Both the position numbers and the translations under genes were made by a program. DNA of 64,000 nucleotides, from the NCBI RefSeq assembly GCF_013087515.1, contig NZ_JABFCN010000016.1:1-64000 (forward strand), in the 5' to 3' direction. The notes under the pieces were generated by a model, which worked only from the letters and a program-made list of their open reading frames with translations, was not told the origin of the DNA and made no database searches. The stretch comes from Rhizobium sophorae. GTDB taxonomy: Bacteria > Pseudomonadota > Alphaproteobacteria > Rhizobiales > Rhizobiaceae. This document shows, one piece after another, positions 21,350 through 30,012 of this stretch; position 1 is the first letter of the stretch, and every line of letters starts with the position of its first letter.

Positions 21350-21508
21350 TCAGAGAACGATCGAGGCAGCGCCTGCGCCAATGCGCGTGCCGACATCGGC
21401 CGGCTTGACCGAAAGCTCGCGCTCATATTCCCGCGCGGCGCAGACCGCGACGCGGATGTGCTCGAAGGTTTCGATGTTACGCAGAAGCGATATCAGGATC
21501 GTCGACAT
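21350..21508 (-). CDS. Small protein of unknown function, 52 aa
   Basis: This short frame begins MSTILISLLRNIETFEHI and ends at a TGA (21350-21352) directly adjoining the stop of the convergent 324-aa gene. Codon choice (GC-rich third positions) fits this genome, which argues that it is coding. The N-terminus is an amphipathic or weakly membrane-seeking helix and the centre is charged. The ribosome site is poor, so the call is tentative. Confidence 0.45.
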   Translation of the reverse strand: MSTILISLLRNIETFEHIRVAVCAAREYERELSVKPADVGTRIGAGAASIVL

Positions 21509-21605
21509 ATTGGGTACTCTTGACACGAAAGGGCAGGCGAAACGCCGGCCATGCTGCGCGTTTTTTCAGACACGCAAAGGAAGCTGCAACACTTTGAGTC
21601 TCTGC

Positions 21606-21797
21606 TCAATATTGCTGGAAGTCTGAAAAAATGGCGTTCGGGCGCGCCGTACGGCTGTTGATGCCGGTACCGCGGGCAATCATCTGTTCGTTCGTGGCAA
21701 AGCCGAAACGGCTGAAGCCCTGACTGCAACGAACCTGGTCGCCGGCGAGGCGAAGGGTTTCAAACCCGCTATGGATAGGACGAAAACGCTTGTTCAT
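21606..21797 (-). CDS. Small basic protein of unknown function, 63 aa
   Basis: Starting MNKRFRPIHSGFETLRLAG, this basic 63-residue protein has AGGAACC about 6-12 bases before its ATG and normal codon use. No family is recognised. A 19-bp perfect inverted repeat of LysR type lies 86 bp upstream and probably belongs to its promoter. It is on the same strand as the 52-aa gene, 97 bp ahead of it. Confidence 0.45.
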   Translation of the reverse strand: MNKRFRPIHSGFETLRLAGDQVRCSQGFSRFGFATNEQMIARGTGINSRTARPNAIFSDFQQY

Positions 21798-21882
21798 GGC
21801 CTTGGTTCCTGTGATTCCTCCCAAGACACAGCTGATATTGCGATGCAGCATAGATTCCGCAATGCATCACGGCGGGATACAG

Positions 21883-21901
21883 CTATGCGAAAAACGCATA
21901 G
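21883..21901 (-). promoter_or_regulatory. 19-bp perfect inverted repeat, LysR-box-like
   Basis: CTATGCGAAAAACGCATAG has 7-bp perfect arms around an A5 core and satisfies the T-N11-A rule of LysR-family operators. It lies between the uracil-DNA glycosylase stop and the small 63-aa gene, both on the minus strand, so the small gene is the likely target. Confidence 0.5.
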
Positions 21902-21928
21902 ATTGATTCACGAATTATTCAACTTTGG

Positions 21929-22831
21929 CTAATTTCTAAGCAAAGAGAGGGACTTAAGCTTCGCCTGAAAAGCCAGCAGGTCATTCCAGGCCAGCCGCTT
22001 GTTTACAGGTGCGGTTAACAGATCCTGCGGATGCAGGCTGGCTATGGCAGGAATGACACAGTCCGCAGCGGCAATCTCCTTCCAACGGCCGCGCAACCCG
22101 TGAATCGTATCGTTTTCGCCGAAGAAGAAGCGCGCCGAAAAATTGCCGAGCAGCAGGATCGCCTTCGGTTCGGCAAGCGCGATCTGCCGCTCGATGAAGG
22201 GGCGGCAGATGTCCATTTCCGCCGCCGAGGGCGCACGATTGCCAGGTGGTCGCCAGGGGATGACCTGCGTCAACAGAACGCTCGAGCGCGTCAGCCCGAT
22301 CGCCGCCAGCATCTTGTCGAACAGCTGACCGGATTTTCCGGAGAAGGGCAAACCCTCGCGATCGTCTTCGGCGCTCGGCGCCAAGCCGATCACCATGATC
22401 CCGCTTTCGGCATCGCCGCTGGCAAAGATGGTCGAGCGGGCGCTGTGCTTGAGGTTGCAGCCGTTGAAGGCTTCGATCGCGGTTTTGAGCTCGACGAGCG
22501 ATCGCGCGGTTTCGGCGACGAAGCGCGCCTGTTGCACCGCCTCGCCATCCGGGATTGCCGGTTGCGGACCGGATGCTGCGCGTTCGGCAGGCGCTGGGCG
22601 TGCCGCTGCATTCGGGCGCACCTGTGCCTGACCTGGGGCAGGGCGTTCCCCAGCGGCGGGACGTTGCTGCTGCGCCTGTGCCGCCGCCGGACGGCGGGCG
22701 GCCTTCATCGCCTCGAATTCGGCGAAGCGGTCGATCGCCTCTTCTTCCAGCAGCCATTCCACACCGGCATCGGCATGGAAATGCAGAAGCGCTGCGAGCT
22801 CGGCTGGGGAAAGGTCGTTGGCGGAGATCAT
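21929..22831 (-). CDS. Uracil-DNA glycosylase superfamily protein (family 4-like variant)
   Basis: The 300-aa protein has a 45-residue N-terminal segment, an Ala/Gln/Pro-rich linker to about 95, then the glycosylase fold. Motif 1 is GLAPSAEDDREGLPFSGKSG, and motif 2 is SLHPQDLL near the end. VIPWRPPGNRAPS and CRPFIERQIAL match family 4. However, two of the four iron-sulfur cysteines of family 4 are absent: the first Cys of CxxC reads Phe (FNGC) and the Cys before RPPGNR reads Trp. The cluster is therefore probably missing. The usual role is removing uracil from DNA in base-excision repair; activity here is inferred. No strong ribosome site is seen before the ATG. Confidence 0.85.
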   Translation of the reverse strand: MISANDLSPAELAALLHFHADAGVEWLLEEEAIDRFAEFEAMKAARRPAAAQAQQQRPAAGERPAPGQAQVRPNAAARPAPAERAASGPQPAIPDGEAVQQARFVAETARSLVELKTAIEAFNGCNLKHSARSTIFASGDAESGIMVIGLAPSAEDDREGLPFSGKSGQLFDKMLAAIGLTRSSVLLTQVIPWRPPGNRAPSAAEMDICRPFIERQIALAEPKAILLLGNFSARFFFGENDTIHGLRGRWKEIAAADCVIPAIASLHPQDLLTAPVNKRLAWNDLLAFQAKLKSLSLLRN

Positions 22832-22900
22832 GCGGGCAAGCTTAGCGGAGTGACTCAGGCATTGAAAGGGCGGGCGGCCGATTGCCCGCCCTTGCCGGCT

Positions 22901-24193
22901 CTATTGCACAGTCCATTGCGCGATGTCGTCGCGTTCGCCGATCAGCGCCAGGCCATGGGCGATCGACAGCAGTTCGCCGCCGCTTTCGATCCGGTCGCGC
23001 TCGAAGCGTTCGGTAAAGGTGCGGCGCACCGCCGGCACGAAGGAGGTGCCGCCGGTCAGAAACACCTTGTCGATCTCCGCAGGCTTCGTCTCGGTCTTGT
23101 CGAGCACGTCATCGAGCGCGCCTTCGATACGGGCGAGATCAGCGGCGATCCAGCCTTCGAAGTCGCTCCGCTTGATGCTGCGATGTCCGCTGCGGCCAAG
23201 CGGCGCGAAATCGAAAGGCGCCTCTTCTGCGGCCGAGAGCGCCATCTTCGTCGCCGACACCGCCTGATAGAGCGGGTAGCCCTCATCATGGTCGATGAGG
23301 TCGATGAAGATTTCGAGCTTTTCCGGCTCCAGGCTGGTGCGCACCAGCTTCTTCAGATCCTCGAATTCGCGCGTCGTCTTAAAGATCGACAGCTGGTTCC
23401 AGCGGCCGAAGCTGGAATAGTAGTTGGACGGCACTTCGAGGATCTTGTCGAAGCTTTTGAAATGGCTGCCCTTGCCGATCAGCGGCGCGACGATGTTGTC
23501 GATCATCCTGTAGTCGAAATGATCGCCCGCGACGCCGACGCCGGAATGGCCGATCGGCGTTGCCGTCAGCTTGCCGGCGACGGTCTCGAAGCGGATCAGC
23601 GAATAGTCGGTGGTGCCGCCGCCGAAATCGGCGACCAGCACAGTGGCATCCTGCTTCAGGTTCTGCGCGAAATAGAAGGCGGCGGCAACCGGCTCGTAAA
23701 CATAGTGGATTTCGGGAAAGCCGAAGCGCGACAGCGCCTCATTGTAGCGTTCGGTCGCCAGCGCCGGATCGGGGCTGGCGCCGGCAAAATGCACCGGCCG
23801 GCCGGTGACGATGCGGCTGACATCTGAAGGCCAGTGGTCGCCGGCATAGTTGCGCAGGCGCCGCACGAAGATCTCCATCAGATCTTCGAAATTATGCCGT
23901 TTGGCGAAAATCAGTGTGCCCTGGAACAGCGCGCTCGCCGCAAAGGTCTTGATCGACTGCAGAAAGCGACATTCGCCGGGATTGTCGATGAATTGACGGA
24001 TCGCTGCATGGCCGGCCTCCACCTTCAACGCCGAAGCGCCGAGCTGCGCATCCTTCATGAAGGAAAGCGCCGTGCGCATGCTGTCTGTCGTACCCTCCGT
24101 GCTCGTGAACGCCATCGAGCGCGTCGCCCCGCCATCCGCCATGGCGAGAACCGTATTCGTCGTGCCGAAGTCGAAACCCAGCGCCTGAGCCAT
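22901..24193 (-). CDS. Hsp70-like (YegD-type) ATPase
   Basis: A 430-aa protein with only the actin/Hsp70 nucleotide-binding fold. It begins with GFDFGTTNTVLAMADG (phosphate 1), continues with VADFGGGTTDYSLI (phosphate 2) and FLTGGTSFVPAVRR (adenosine loop). The substrate-binding domain of DnaK is lacking, as in E. coli YegD. Such proteins are predicted chaperone-like ATPases with poorly known clients. GAAGAGG precedes the ATG. It is monocistronic, with the RND operon terminator downstream of its neighbour on the 5' side. Confidence 0.9.
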   Translation of the reverse strand: MAQALGFDFGTTNTVLAMADGGATRSMAFTSTEGTTDSMRTALSFMKDAQLGASALKVEAGHAAIRQFIDNPGECRFLQSIKTFAASALFQGTLIFAKRHNFEDLMEIFVRRLRNYAGDHWPSDVSRIVTGRPVHFAGASPDPALATERYNEALSRFGFPEIHYVYEPVAAAFYFAQNLKQDATVLVADFGGGTTDYSLIRFETVAGKLTATPIGHSGVGVAGDHFDYRMIDNIVAPLIGKGSHFKSFDKILEVPSNYYSSFGRWNQLSIFKTTREFEDLKKLVRTSLEPEKLEIFIDLIDHDEGYPLYQAVSATKMALSAAEEAPFDFAPLGRSGHRSIKRSDFEGWIAADLARIEGALDDVLDKTETKPAEIDKVFLTGGTSFVPAVRRTFTERFERDRIESGGELLSIAHGLALIGERDDIAQWTVQ

Positions 24194-24335
24194 GCCCGCA
24201 CCTCTTCATGCCGATTGTTATTGGAGACGGAGCATCGCTCCGCAAAAGGGCGTAAGCACGCCCCGAATTCAGGAGGGCGGGTGATGCCACAGGGGCGTGA
24301 CACATTCAAGAGGAGCGGAAGTTGATGTGATCGCG

Positions 24336-24373
24336 GGCGCACTTCTTCTCCCGGTTAGAAGAAGAAGTGCGCC
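24336..24373 (-). terminator. Long hairpin after the RND efflux operon
   Basis: A perfect 13-bp stem, GGCGCACTTCTTC (24336-24348) with GAAGAAGTGCGCC (24361-24373), closes a 12-base loop. It lies 41 bp past the permease stop. No U-run follows in the minus direction, so it may protect the mRNA end rather than terminate intrinsically. Confidence 0.6.
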
Positions 24374-24413
24374 GCAAGGGTCAATCGGCAATGCCGAATT
24401 CAGAGGGCCGTCA

Positions 24414-27400
24414 TCACTCGGCGGCCATTGCCCTTGCCTCTTCCAGCTCCGGCTCCACGACCTTCGTGTGGCCGATCAGACGGCCGAGGAAGTTTCCAAA
24501 GCGGTCCATCTCGACGAAGATGACCGGGGTGATGAAGAGCGTCAGCATCTGCGAGACGATCAGGCCGCCGACGACGGCGATGCCGAGCGGCTGGCGCAGT
24601 TCCGAACTTGCGCCGGTGCCGAGCGCGATCGGCAAGGCGCCGAGCAGGGCGCAGAAGGTCGTCATCATGATCGGCCGGAAGCGTCGCACGCAGGCCTCGT
24701 GGATCGCCACCGTCGCCTTTTCGCCGGTCGTGCGCATGGTCTCCACCGCCACGTCGATCATCATGATCGCGTTCTTCTTGACGATGCCGATCAGCATCAG
24801 CAGGCCGATAAGGGCGATGATCGACAGGTCGAAGCCCATGATATCAAGCGCCAGCAGCGCACCGAATGCCGCCGCAGGCAAACCGGAGAGGATGGTGAGC
24901 GGGTGGATGAAGCTCTCGTAGAGCACGCCGAGCACGACATAGATGGTCAGCACCGCCGCCAGGATGAGGTATGGCGTATTGCCCTGAGACTGCTCGAAGA
25001 TCTGCGCTGTACCGCCATAGGAGGTGAAGACGTCGGCCGGCATGCTCATTTCCGTCTTGATCTGGTCGATTGCTGCCGTCGCGTCGCTGAGCGAGACGCC
25101 TTCCGGCAGGTTGAAGGAAACGGTGGTCGAGACCAGCTGGCCCGTCTGGTTGATTGTCACAGGGCCGACCGTGCGCTCGACATGCGCGAAGTTGGAAAGC
25201 GGCACGAGGCTGCCATTGGCCGAGGCGACACGGATCTCCGAGAGCTTCTGGTCGTCCCAGGGCTTGCTGGTGTCATATTCGACGATGACGTCGTAGCTGT
25301 CGCCGGTCGACTGGATTTCCGCCGCTGCATATCCGCTGAAGGATTCCTGCAGCGTCGTGCGCAGCGTGTCATTGTCGATCCCGTAGGCGGCTGCCCGCTC
25401 TGTATCGATGACGATATTGGCCTGCAGCGCGTTGTTCTGCGCGTCCGAGGTCACGTCGGTGAACAGCCGATCCTTGCGCATCGCCGCCTGGATCTTGCCG
25501 GCCCACAGGTTGGTCTGATCAGCACTCAGCGCCTGCACCACCAGCTGATACTGGCTGGCAGTCTGGCGGCCGCCGAAGCGCAGGCTCTGGTTCGGCGTCA
25601 CGAAGGCCTGCAAGCCGGGGATCTTGTTGATCGCCGTGCGCAGTTCGCGCAGCGTCTGGTCAAGCGGCGGACGCTCCTTCTTGTCCTTGAGTTCGACGAA
25701 CATAGAGCCGTTGTTCTGCGGCTTGTTGGGGTTGCCGCCGATCGTCGACATCACATGGTTGACCGCCGGGTTCGCTTTCACGACGGCTGCCGCCTGCTGC
25801 TGCAGCGCCGACATCGCGGAATAGGAAATGTCCTGCCGGGCCTGCGTGCTGATCGTCAGGCGGCCGATATCCTCCTGTGGGAAGAAGCTTGTCGGCAGCG
25901 TCATGAAGAAATAGATCGTCAGTGCCACCGAGGCGAGGAAAACGCCGAGGATCGTGGGGCGGTGGCGAAGGCACCAGCCGACAGCCCTGTCATAGCCGCG
26001 CAGCGTCCGTTCGAAGCCGGCATCGAAGATGCGGATGATGAGCGGCGGGCGGCTCTGGTGGTTGGACAGACGCGAGGCGAGCATCGGCGTCACGGTCAGC
26101 GAGACGATTGCCGAGGAGATGATCGCAATCGCAAACACCATGCCGAATTCGTTGAACACCCGGCCGACAACGCCGCCCATCAGCAGGATCGGGATGAAGA
26201 CCGCGATCAACGAAACCGACATGGAAATGATGGTGTAGCTGACTTCGCCCGCACCCTTGATCGCCGCTTCCCGCACGGGCATGCCTTCCTCGACATGGCG
26301 CAGAATGTTCTCGAGCATGACGATGGCGTCATCCACCACGAGCCCCACCGCGAGCGTTAGCCCGAGCAGCGAGATGTTGTCGATACTGTAGCCCAGCACA
26401 TACATCATGCCGAAGGTCGAGATCAGCGACAGCGGAACGGCAAGCCCGGGAATGATCGTTGCTGTCGCATGGCCGGTAAAGAGGTAGATGACGAGAACGA
26501 CGAGGCCGATCGTCAGGAGCAGTGTGAACTTCACATCGGAGATGGCATCGCGAATCGGCTTTGCTGCGTCATTCATGACGACCGTGTTGACCGAGGGCGG
26601 GATTTCGGCGTGAAGCTGCGGCAGCTTGGCGTTGATCGCATCGACGACATCGACCGTATTGGCATCCGGCTGGCGCTGGATGGCGAGGATGATGCCGCGT
26701 TGGCCGTCATACCAGCTGCCGGTATATTGGTTCTCGACACTGTCTTGCACATCGGCAATATCGCCGAGGTGGATCGGCGCGCCGTTCGGATTGGCAATGA
26801 CGAGCGAACGGAATTGTTCGGCACTGGTGCGCTGCGTGTTCGCCGTGATGGTCATGCTTTGCGAATTGTTCTGCAGCGTTCCCACAGGCTGCTGGCTGTT
26901 GGCGGCAGCAAGCGCCTTGTTGACGGTATCGATGCCTATGCCGCGGGTCAAAAGCTTGTTGGGATCGACCTCGACGCGCACGGCATAGGTCTGCGCACCG
27001 TAGACGCTGACCTGGGCAACGCCTGGAAGCGTCGAAAGCGACGGCGAGATGATGTTCTCGGCGATGTCGTCAAGCTTGCTGCGCGGCATGGTGTTGCTCT
27101 GCACCGAGAGCAGCATGACAGGCGCATCGGCCGGGTTCGTCTTGCGATAACTTGGCGGTGTCGTCAGATTGTCGGGCAGTTGCCGGGTCGCATGCGAGAT
27201 CGCCGCCTGCACGTCGGCTGCGGCCGCGTCGATATCGCGGTTGAGGTCGAACTGCAGCACGATGCTGGTGCTGCCGAGCGAACTGGAGGCGCTGATTTCG
27301 GTGATCCCGGGAATGGTCTCGAACTGCTTGATCAGCGGTGTGGCAACCGAGGTCGCCATCGTCTGCGGCGAGGCACCGCTCAACTGTGCCGAAACGTTGA

Positions 27401-27530
27401 TGGTGGGAAAGTCGACCTGCGGCAGGGCCGCGACGGGTACGAGCTGATAACCGGCAAGACCGGCCAGAATGACGCCGATCGCAAGCAGCGTCGTCGCGAC
27501 GGGGCGCTGGATACAGAAATTCGGGATCAT
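24414..27530 (-). CDS. RND multidrug efflux permease (MdtB/MdtC-like, HAE1 family)
   Basis: At 1038 aa this has the full length of a proton-driven RND pump: twelve membrane helices in two sets, each preceded by a large periplasmic domain. The start FCIQRPVATTLLAIGVILAGL and the segments GLTLAVGLVVDDAIVMLENI and GIVKKNAIMMIDVA (helices 4 and 10 regions) are characteristic of HAE1 exporters. The conserved aspartates in VVDDAIV are those of the proton relay. It would form a trimer in the inner membrane. Its start overlaps the adaptor stop by four bases, so the two are co-translated. No outer-membrane channel gene is linked. Confidence 0.94.
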   Translation of the reverse strand: MIPNFCIQRPVATTLLAIGVILAGLAGYQLVPVAALPQVDFPTINVSAQLSGASPQTMATSVATPLIKQFETIPGITEISASSSLGSTSIVLQFDLNRDIDAAAADVQAAISHATRQLPDNLTTPPSYRKTNPADAPVMLLSVQSNTMPRSKLDDIAENIISPSLSTLPGVAQVSVYGAQTYAVRVEVDPNKLLTRGIGIDTVNKALAAANSQQPVGTLQNNSQSMTITANTQRTSAEQFRSLVIANPNGAPIHLGDIADVQDSVENQYTGSWYDGQRGIILAIQRQPDANTVDVVDAINAKLPQLHAEIPPSVNTVVMNDAAKPIRDAISDVKFTLLLTIGLVVLVIYLFTGHATATIIPGLAVPLSLISTFGMMYVLGYSIDNISLLGLTLAVGLVVDDAIVMLENILRHVEEGMPVREAAIKGAGEVSYTIISMSVSLIAVFIPILLMGGVVGRVFNEFGMVFAIAIISSAIVSLTVTPMLASRLSNHQSRPPLIIRIFDAGFERTLRGYDRAVGWCLRHRPTILGVFLASVALTIYFFMTLPTSFFPQEDIGRLTISTQARQDISYSAMSALQQQAAAVVKANPAVNHVMSTIGGNPNKPQNNGSMFVELKDKKERPPLDQTLRELRTAINKIPGLQAFVTPNQSLRFGGRQTASQYQLVVQALSADQTNLWAGKIQAAMRKDRLFTDVTSDAQNNALQANIVIDTERAAAYGIDNDTLRTTLQESFSGYAAAEIQSTGDSYDVIVEYDTSKPWDDQKLSEIRVASANGSLVPLSNFAHVERTVGPVTINQTGQLVSTTVSFNLPEGVSLSDATAAIDQIKTEMSMPADVFTSYGGTAQIFEQSQGNTPYLILAAVLTIYVVLGVLYESFIHPLTILSGLPAAAFGALLALDIMGFDLSIIALIGLLMLIGIVKKNAIMMIDVAVETMRTTGEKATVAIHEACVRRFRPIMMTTFCALLGALPIALGTGASSELRQPLGIAVVGGLIVSQMLTLFITPVIFVEMDRFGNFLGRLIGHTKVVEPELEEARAMAAE

Positions 27531-28834
27531 TGCTGAGCTCCCACCGCGATTGTCTCGGAGGGCTGCTGTTGCCGAGGCACTTCGGCGGAGGCGACATCAA
27601 GCGCCTTTTCGTCGAACTGCTCGTTGATCGCCTGCTGGTCGCTGAGCTGGCCCTGGCCCTCGACGACGACGTGATCGCCTGCCTGAAGACCCGATTCTAT
27701 GGCGGTGAAGCCGCCATTTGCGCGGGCAACGGTAACGGCCGTCAGCTGCGATTTGCCGTCCTTGGCGACGAAGGCGAAGAAACCCTCCGGGCCGGGGCTG
27801 ACGGCAACCGTTGGCACCACCACCTGCTGTTCGTCATTGTTGAAATGCACCACGATGTTGACCGACTGGCCGGGCCAGAGCGCGCCGGAGGCATTCTCGA
27901 ATTTCGCCTTGGCGAGGATCGTGCCCGAGGCCGTATCGACCGTGTTGTCGTAGAAGCTGATCTCGCCTTTTCGCACTTGCCCCTTGGTGGAATTGGGGGC
28001 GGTGCTGACCTCGACCGGACCGCTTGCCAGAGCGCTCTTCAGCTCCCGCAGATAGCGCTCCTGAAGGTGAAATTTCACATAGATCGGATCGTATTTCGCG
28101 ATGGTGACGATTGCCGCCCCCGCACTGAGAAAAGCGCCCTTGCTGACGGCGATATCGCCGAGCCGGCCATCGAAGGGAGCGCGGATATCGGTGTGCTCGA
28201 GCAAGATCTGATCGGAGGCAAGCGACGCCTTGTCGGCATCGACCGTGGCCGCAGCGGTATCGCGGGCGGCGACCGCCTGGTCGAGGCTCTGCTGGGTGCC
28301 GGCCTTCTGGTTGAAGAGGTCCTGCGCGCGCGTCAACGCGGTCTCGGCTTCCGAAAGGGTTGCCGCGTCTCGCACGATCATCGCATTGTCCTTGTCGACG
28401 GTCGCCTTGGCCGTCCGGTCGTCCAACTTGGCGATCAGGTCGCCGGCTTTGACGGTCGCCCCGTCCTGTGCATCGATGCTGACGATCAGGCCCTGTTCCT
28501 GGGCGGCAATGGTCGTATTGTCATCGGCATCGGCCCAGCCGGTCGCCGTCACATCCATCGGCAGCGTCGTTTTCACGGCTGCAACAGTCTTGACGACGGT
28601 TGGGCCGCCGCCGCCCCGTTTGCGGCCGCCGCCCTGATGTTGGCCACCGTCTTGCGCCGGATTGGCCTGCTGATCGGCCTGTGTCTGCTGCCCGCCGCCA
28701 TTGCCGCCGGCCGGCTGCTTGATGAACTGCGAGAGGTAGGGAATTCGGGAGGCATAGGGGATCAGATTCCCGAATTGCCAGACGCCGGTGGCGGCAATTG
28801 CGATAACGCTGACGGTGATCCAAAATTTCTTCAT
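27527..28834 (-). CDS. RND efflux periplasmic adaptor (MdtA-like)
   Basis: This 435-aa membrane-fusion protein has an N-terminal signal/anchor helix, then a Gly/Gln-rich linker (residues about 40-80), a barrel-sandwich (lipoyl-like) domain split around a coiled-coil hairpin (KATVDKDNAMIVRDAATLSE region), and a beta-barrel (IRAPFDGRLGDIAVSKGAFL). It bridges the permease to an outer-membrane channel. It is the first gene of the operon. The 290-bp region upstream is AT-rich and has a 20-bp inverted repeat. Confidence 0.92.
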   Translation of the reverse strand: MKKFWITVSVIAIAATGVWQFGNLIPYASRIPYLSQFIKQPAGGNGGGQQTQADQQANPAQDGGQHQGGGRKRGGGGPTVVKTVAAVKTTLPMDVTATGWADADDNTTIAAQEQGLIVSIDAQDGATVKAGDLIAKLDDRTAKATVDKDNAMIVRDAATLSEAETALTRAQDLFNQKAGTQQSLDQAVAARDTAAATVDADKASLASDQILLEHTDIRAPFDGRLGDIAVSKGAFLSAGAAIVTIAKYDPIYVKFHLQERYLRELKSALASGPVEVSTAPNSTKGQVRKGEISFYDNTVDTASGTILAKAKFENASGALWPGQSVNIVVHFNNDEQQVVVPTVAVSPGPEGFFAFVAKDGKSQLTAVTVARANGGFTAIESGLQAGDHVVVEGQGQLSDQQAINEQFDEKALDVASAEVPRQQQPSETIAVGAQQ

Positions 28835-28964
28835 GGGCGAGAACCGGTCTTGAGCAAGGTTGCAAAATTTATGCTCTGATTGAGCTGCTTATATTGCGGC
28901 GCAAAAAAGACATAATTCCCGGTGTGCGATCACTAAGTGGTTATAGCGGCTTAAAATTTTGTAA

Positions 28965-28984
28965 TGAATATTCCGTAATATTCA
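28965..28984. promoter_or_regulatory. 20-bp inverted repeat in the RND operon upstream region
   Basis: TGAATATTCCGTAATATTCA has perfect 8-bp arms around CCGT. It lies 131 bp before the adaptor gene and 141 bp before the divergent phosphotransferase-fold gene, in the most AT-rich part of the 290-bp divergent space. It resembles a TetR-type operator, but no regulator gene is adjacent. Confidence 0.45.
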
Positions 28985-29124
28985 AACTATACTAATATAG
29001 AGCCAGTGTAATCCGATGCCGTCCGACGACGGCGGCGAAGGCGGTTCACCGGGGCGACGATGCCGGCCCGTATGCCGTCCACCGCGCCGGAGGAACGCGC
29101 AAAAACCAGGGAAGGCAGGTCGTC

Positions 29125-30003
29125 ATGACTGAGTTGGACGCCAGCGAGTTTCGCTCTCTCATAACAAGCATATTTCCTGAACTCACGGCCTCCGTCTTCA
29201 AGCTGGCGGCGAAGGGCTGGGATTCGCTTGCCGTCGACGTCGATGACACGCTGATCTTCAAGTTTCCGCGCCATTCAAGTGCGGAAAGAGCGCTTGTGAA
29301 GGAAGCCGCCTTGCTCGATATCGTTCGGCCGTCGCTGTCGATTGCGGTTCCCGACATGCGCATTCACGACGGGCCGCCGATCTTCTCCAGCCATGCCAAG
29401 CTCGACGGCGAACATCTCATTGCCGAAGATTACGATGCGCTTGGCGAAGGCGATCGTCAGCGCCTCGCGGAAGATCTTGCGCGTTTTTACGCCGAGTTGC
29501 ATGTAGTCGATGCCGATCGCATACGATCGGCCGGTGCCGGGGCGATCCAGCCATGGCAATCGCCCGAGACGGTGCGAATAAAGGCTTTGCCGCTGCTGCT
29601 GCCTGACATCAGGAGCTTTGCGCAGGCCATTATTTCCGATTTCGAAGCCTTGCCGCCCGATCCCTACGGCAACATCTACGGCTTCTTCGATGGTCATGGC
29701 TGGAACATGGCCTTCGACCATGCGCAAAGGAAGCTCAACGGCATCTATGATTTCGCCGATTCAGGCTTTGGCCCGCTGCACCAGGAATTCATCTACTCGA
29801 ACTTCATCTCGCCCGATCTGACCGCACGCATCGTATCGGCCTATGAAACGCTGACCGGACGCAGGCTCGATCGGCGGCGCATTTCGATCCTGACGGGTTT
29901 CCATCGTCTGTCCGAGCTCGCCGAACTGGCGGACGATCCGGCGAACGTCGAACAGATGATCCGAAGTGTGGCGACATGGGCGGCGGCCGCCCGCGTCGGC
30001 TGA
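29125..30003 (+). CDS. Aminoglycoside phosphotransferase (APH)/kinase-fold family protein
   Basis: The 292-aa product has the eukaryotic-like kinase fold of APH enzymes. The N-lobe contains VDVDDTLIFKFPRHSSAE with the ATP-binding lysine and AERALVKEAALLDIV. The catalytic loop reads FFDGHGWNMAF, where Asp and Asn of the usual HxDxxxxN are kept but His is replaced by Phe. DFADSGFGPLHQEF provides the metal-binding Asp. It may phosphorylate a small molecule; resistance activity is not implied. AGG-rich sequence precedes the ATG. It converges on the SDR gene. Confidence 0.82.
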   Translation: MTELDASEFRSLITSIFPELTASVFKLAAKGWDSLAVDVDDTLIFKFPRHSSAERALVKEAALLDIVRPSLSIAVPDMRIHDGPPIFSSHAKLDGEHLIAEDYDALGEGDRQRLAEDLARFYAELHVVDADRIRSAGAGAIQPWQSPETVRIKALPLLLPDIRSFAQAIISDFEALPPDPYGNIYGFFDGHGWNMAFDHAQRKLNGIYDFADSGFGPLHQEFIYSNFISPDLTARIVSAYETLTGRRLDRRRISILTGFHRLSELAELADDPANVEQMIRSVATWAAAARVG

Positions 30004-30012
30004 GAGGGAATG

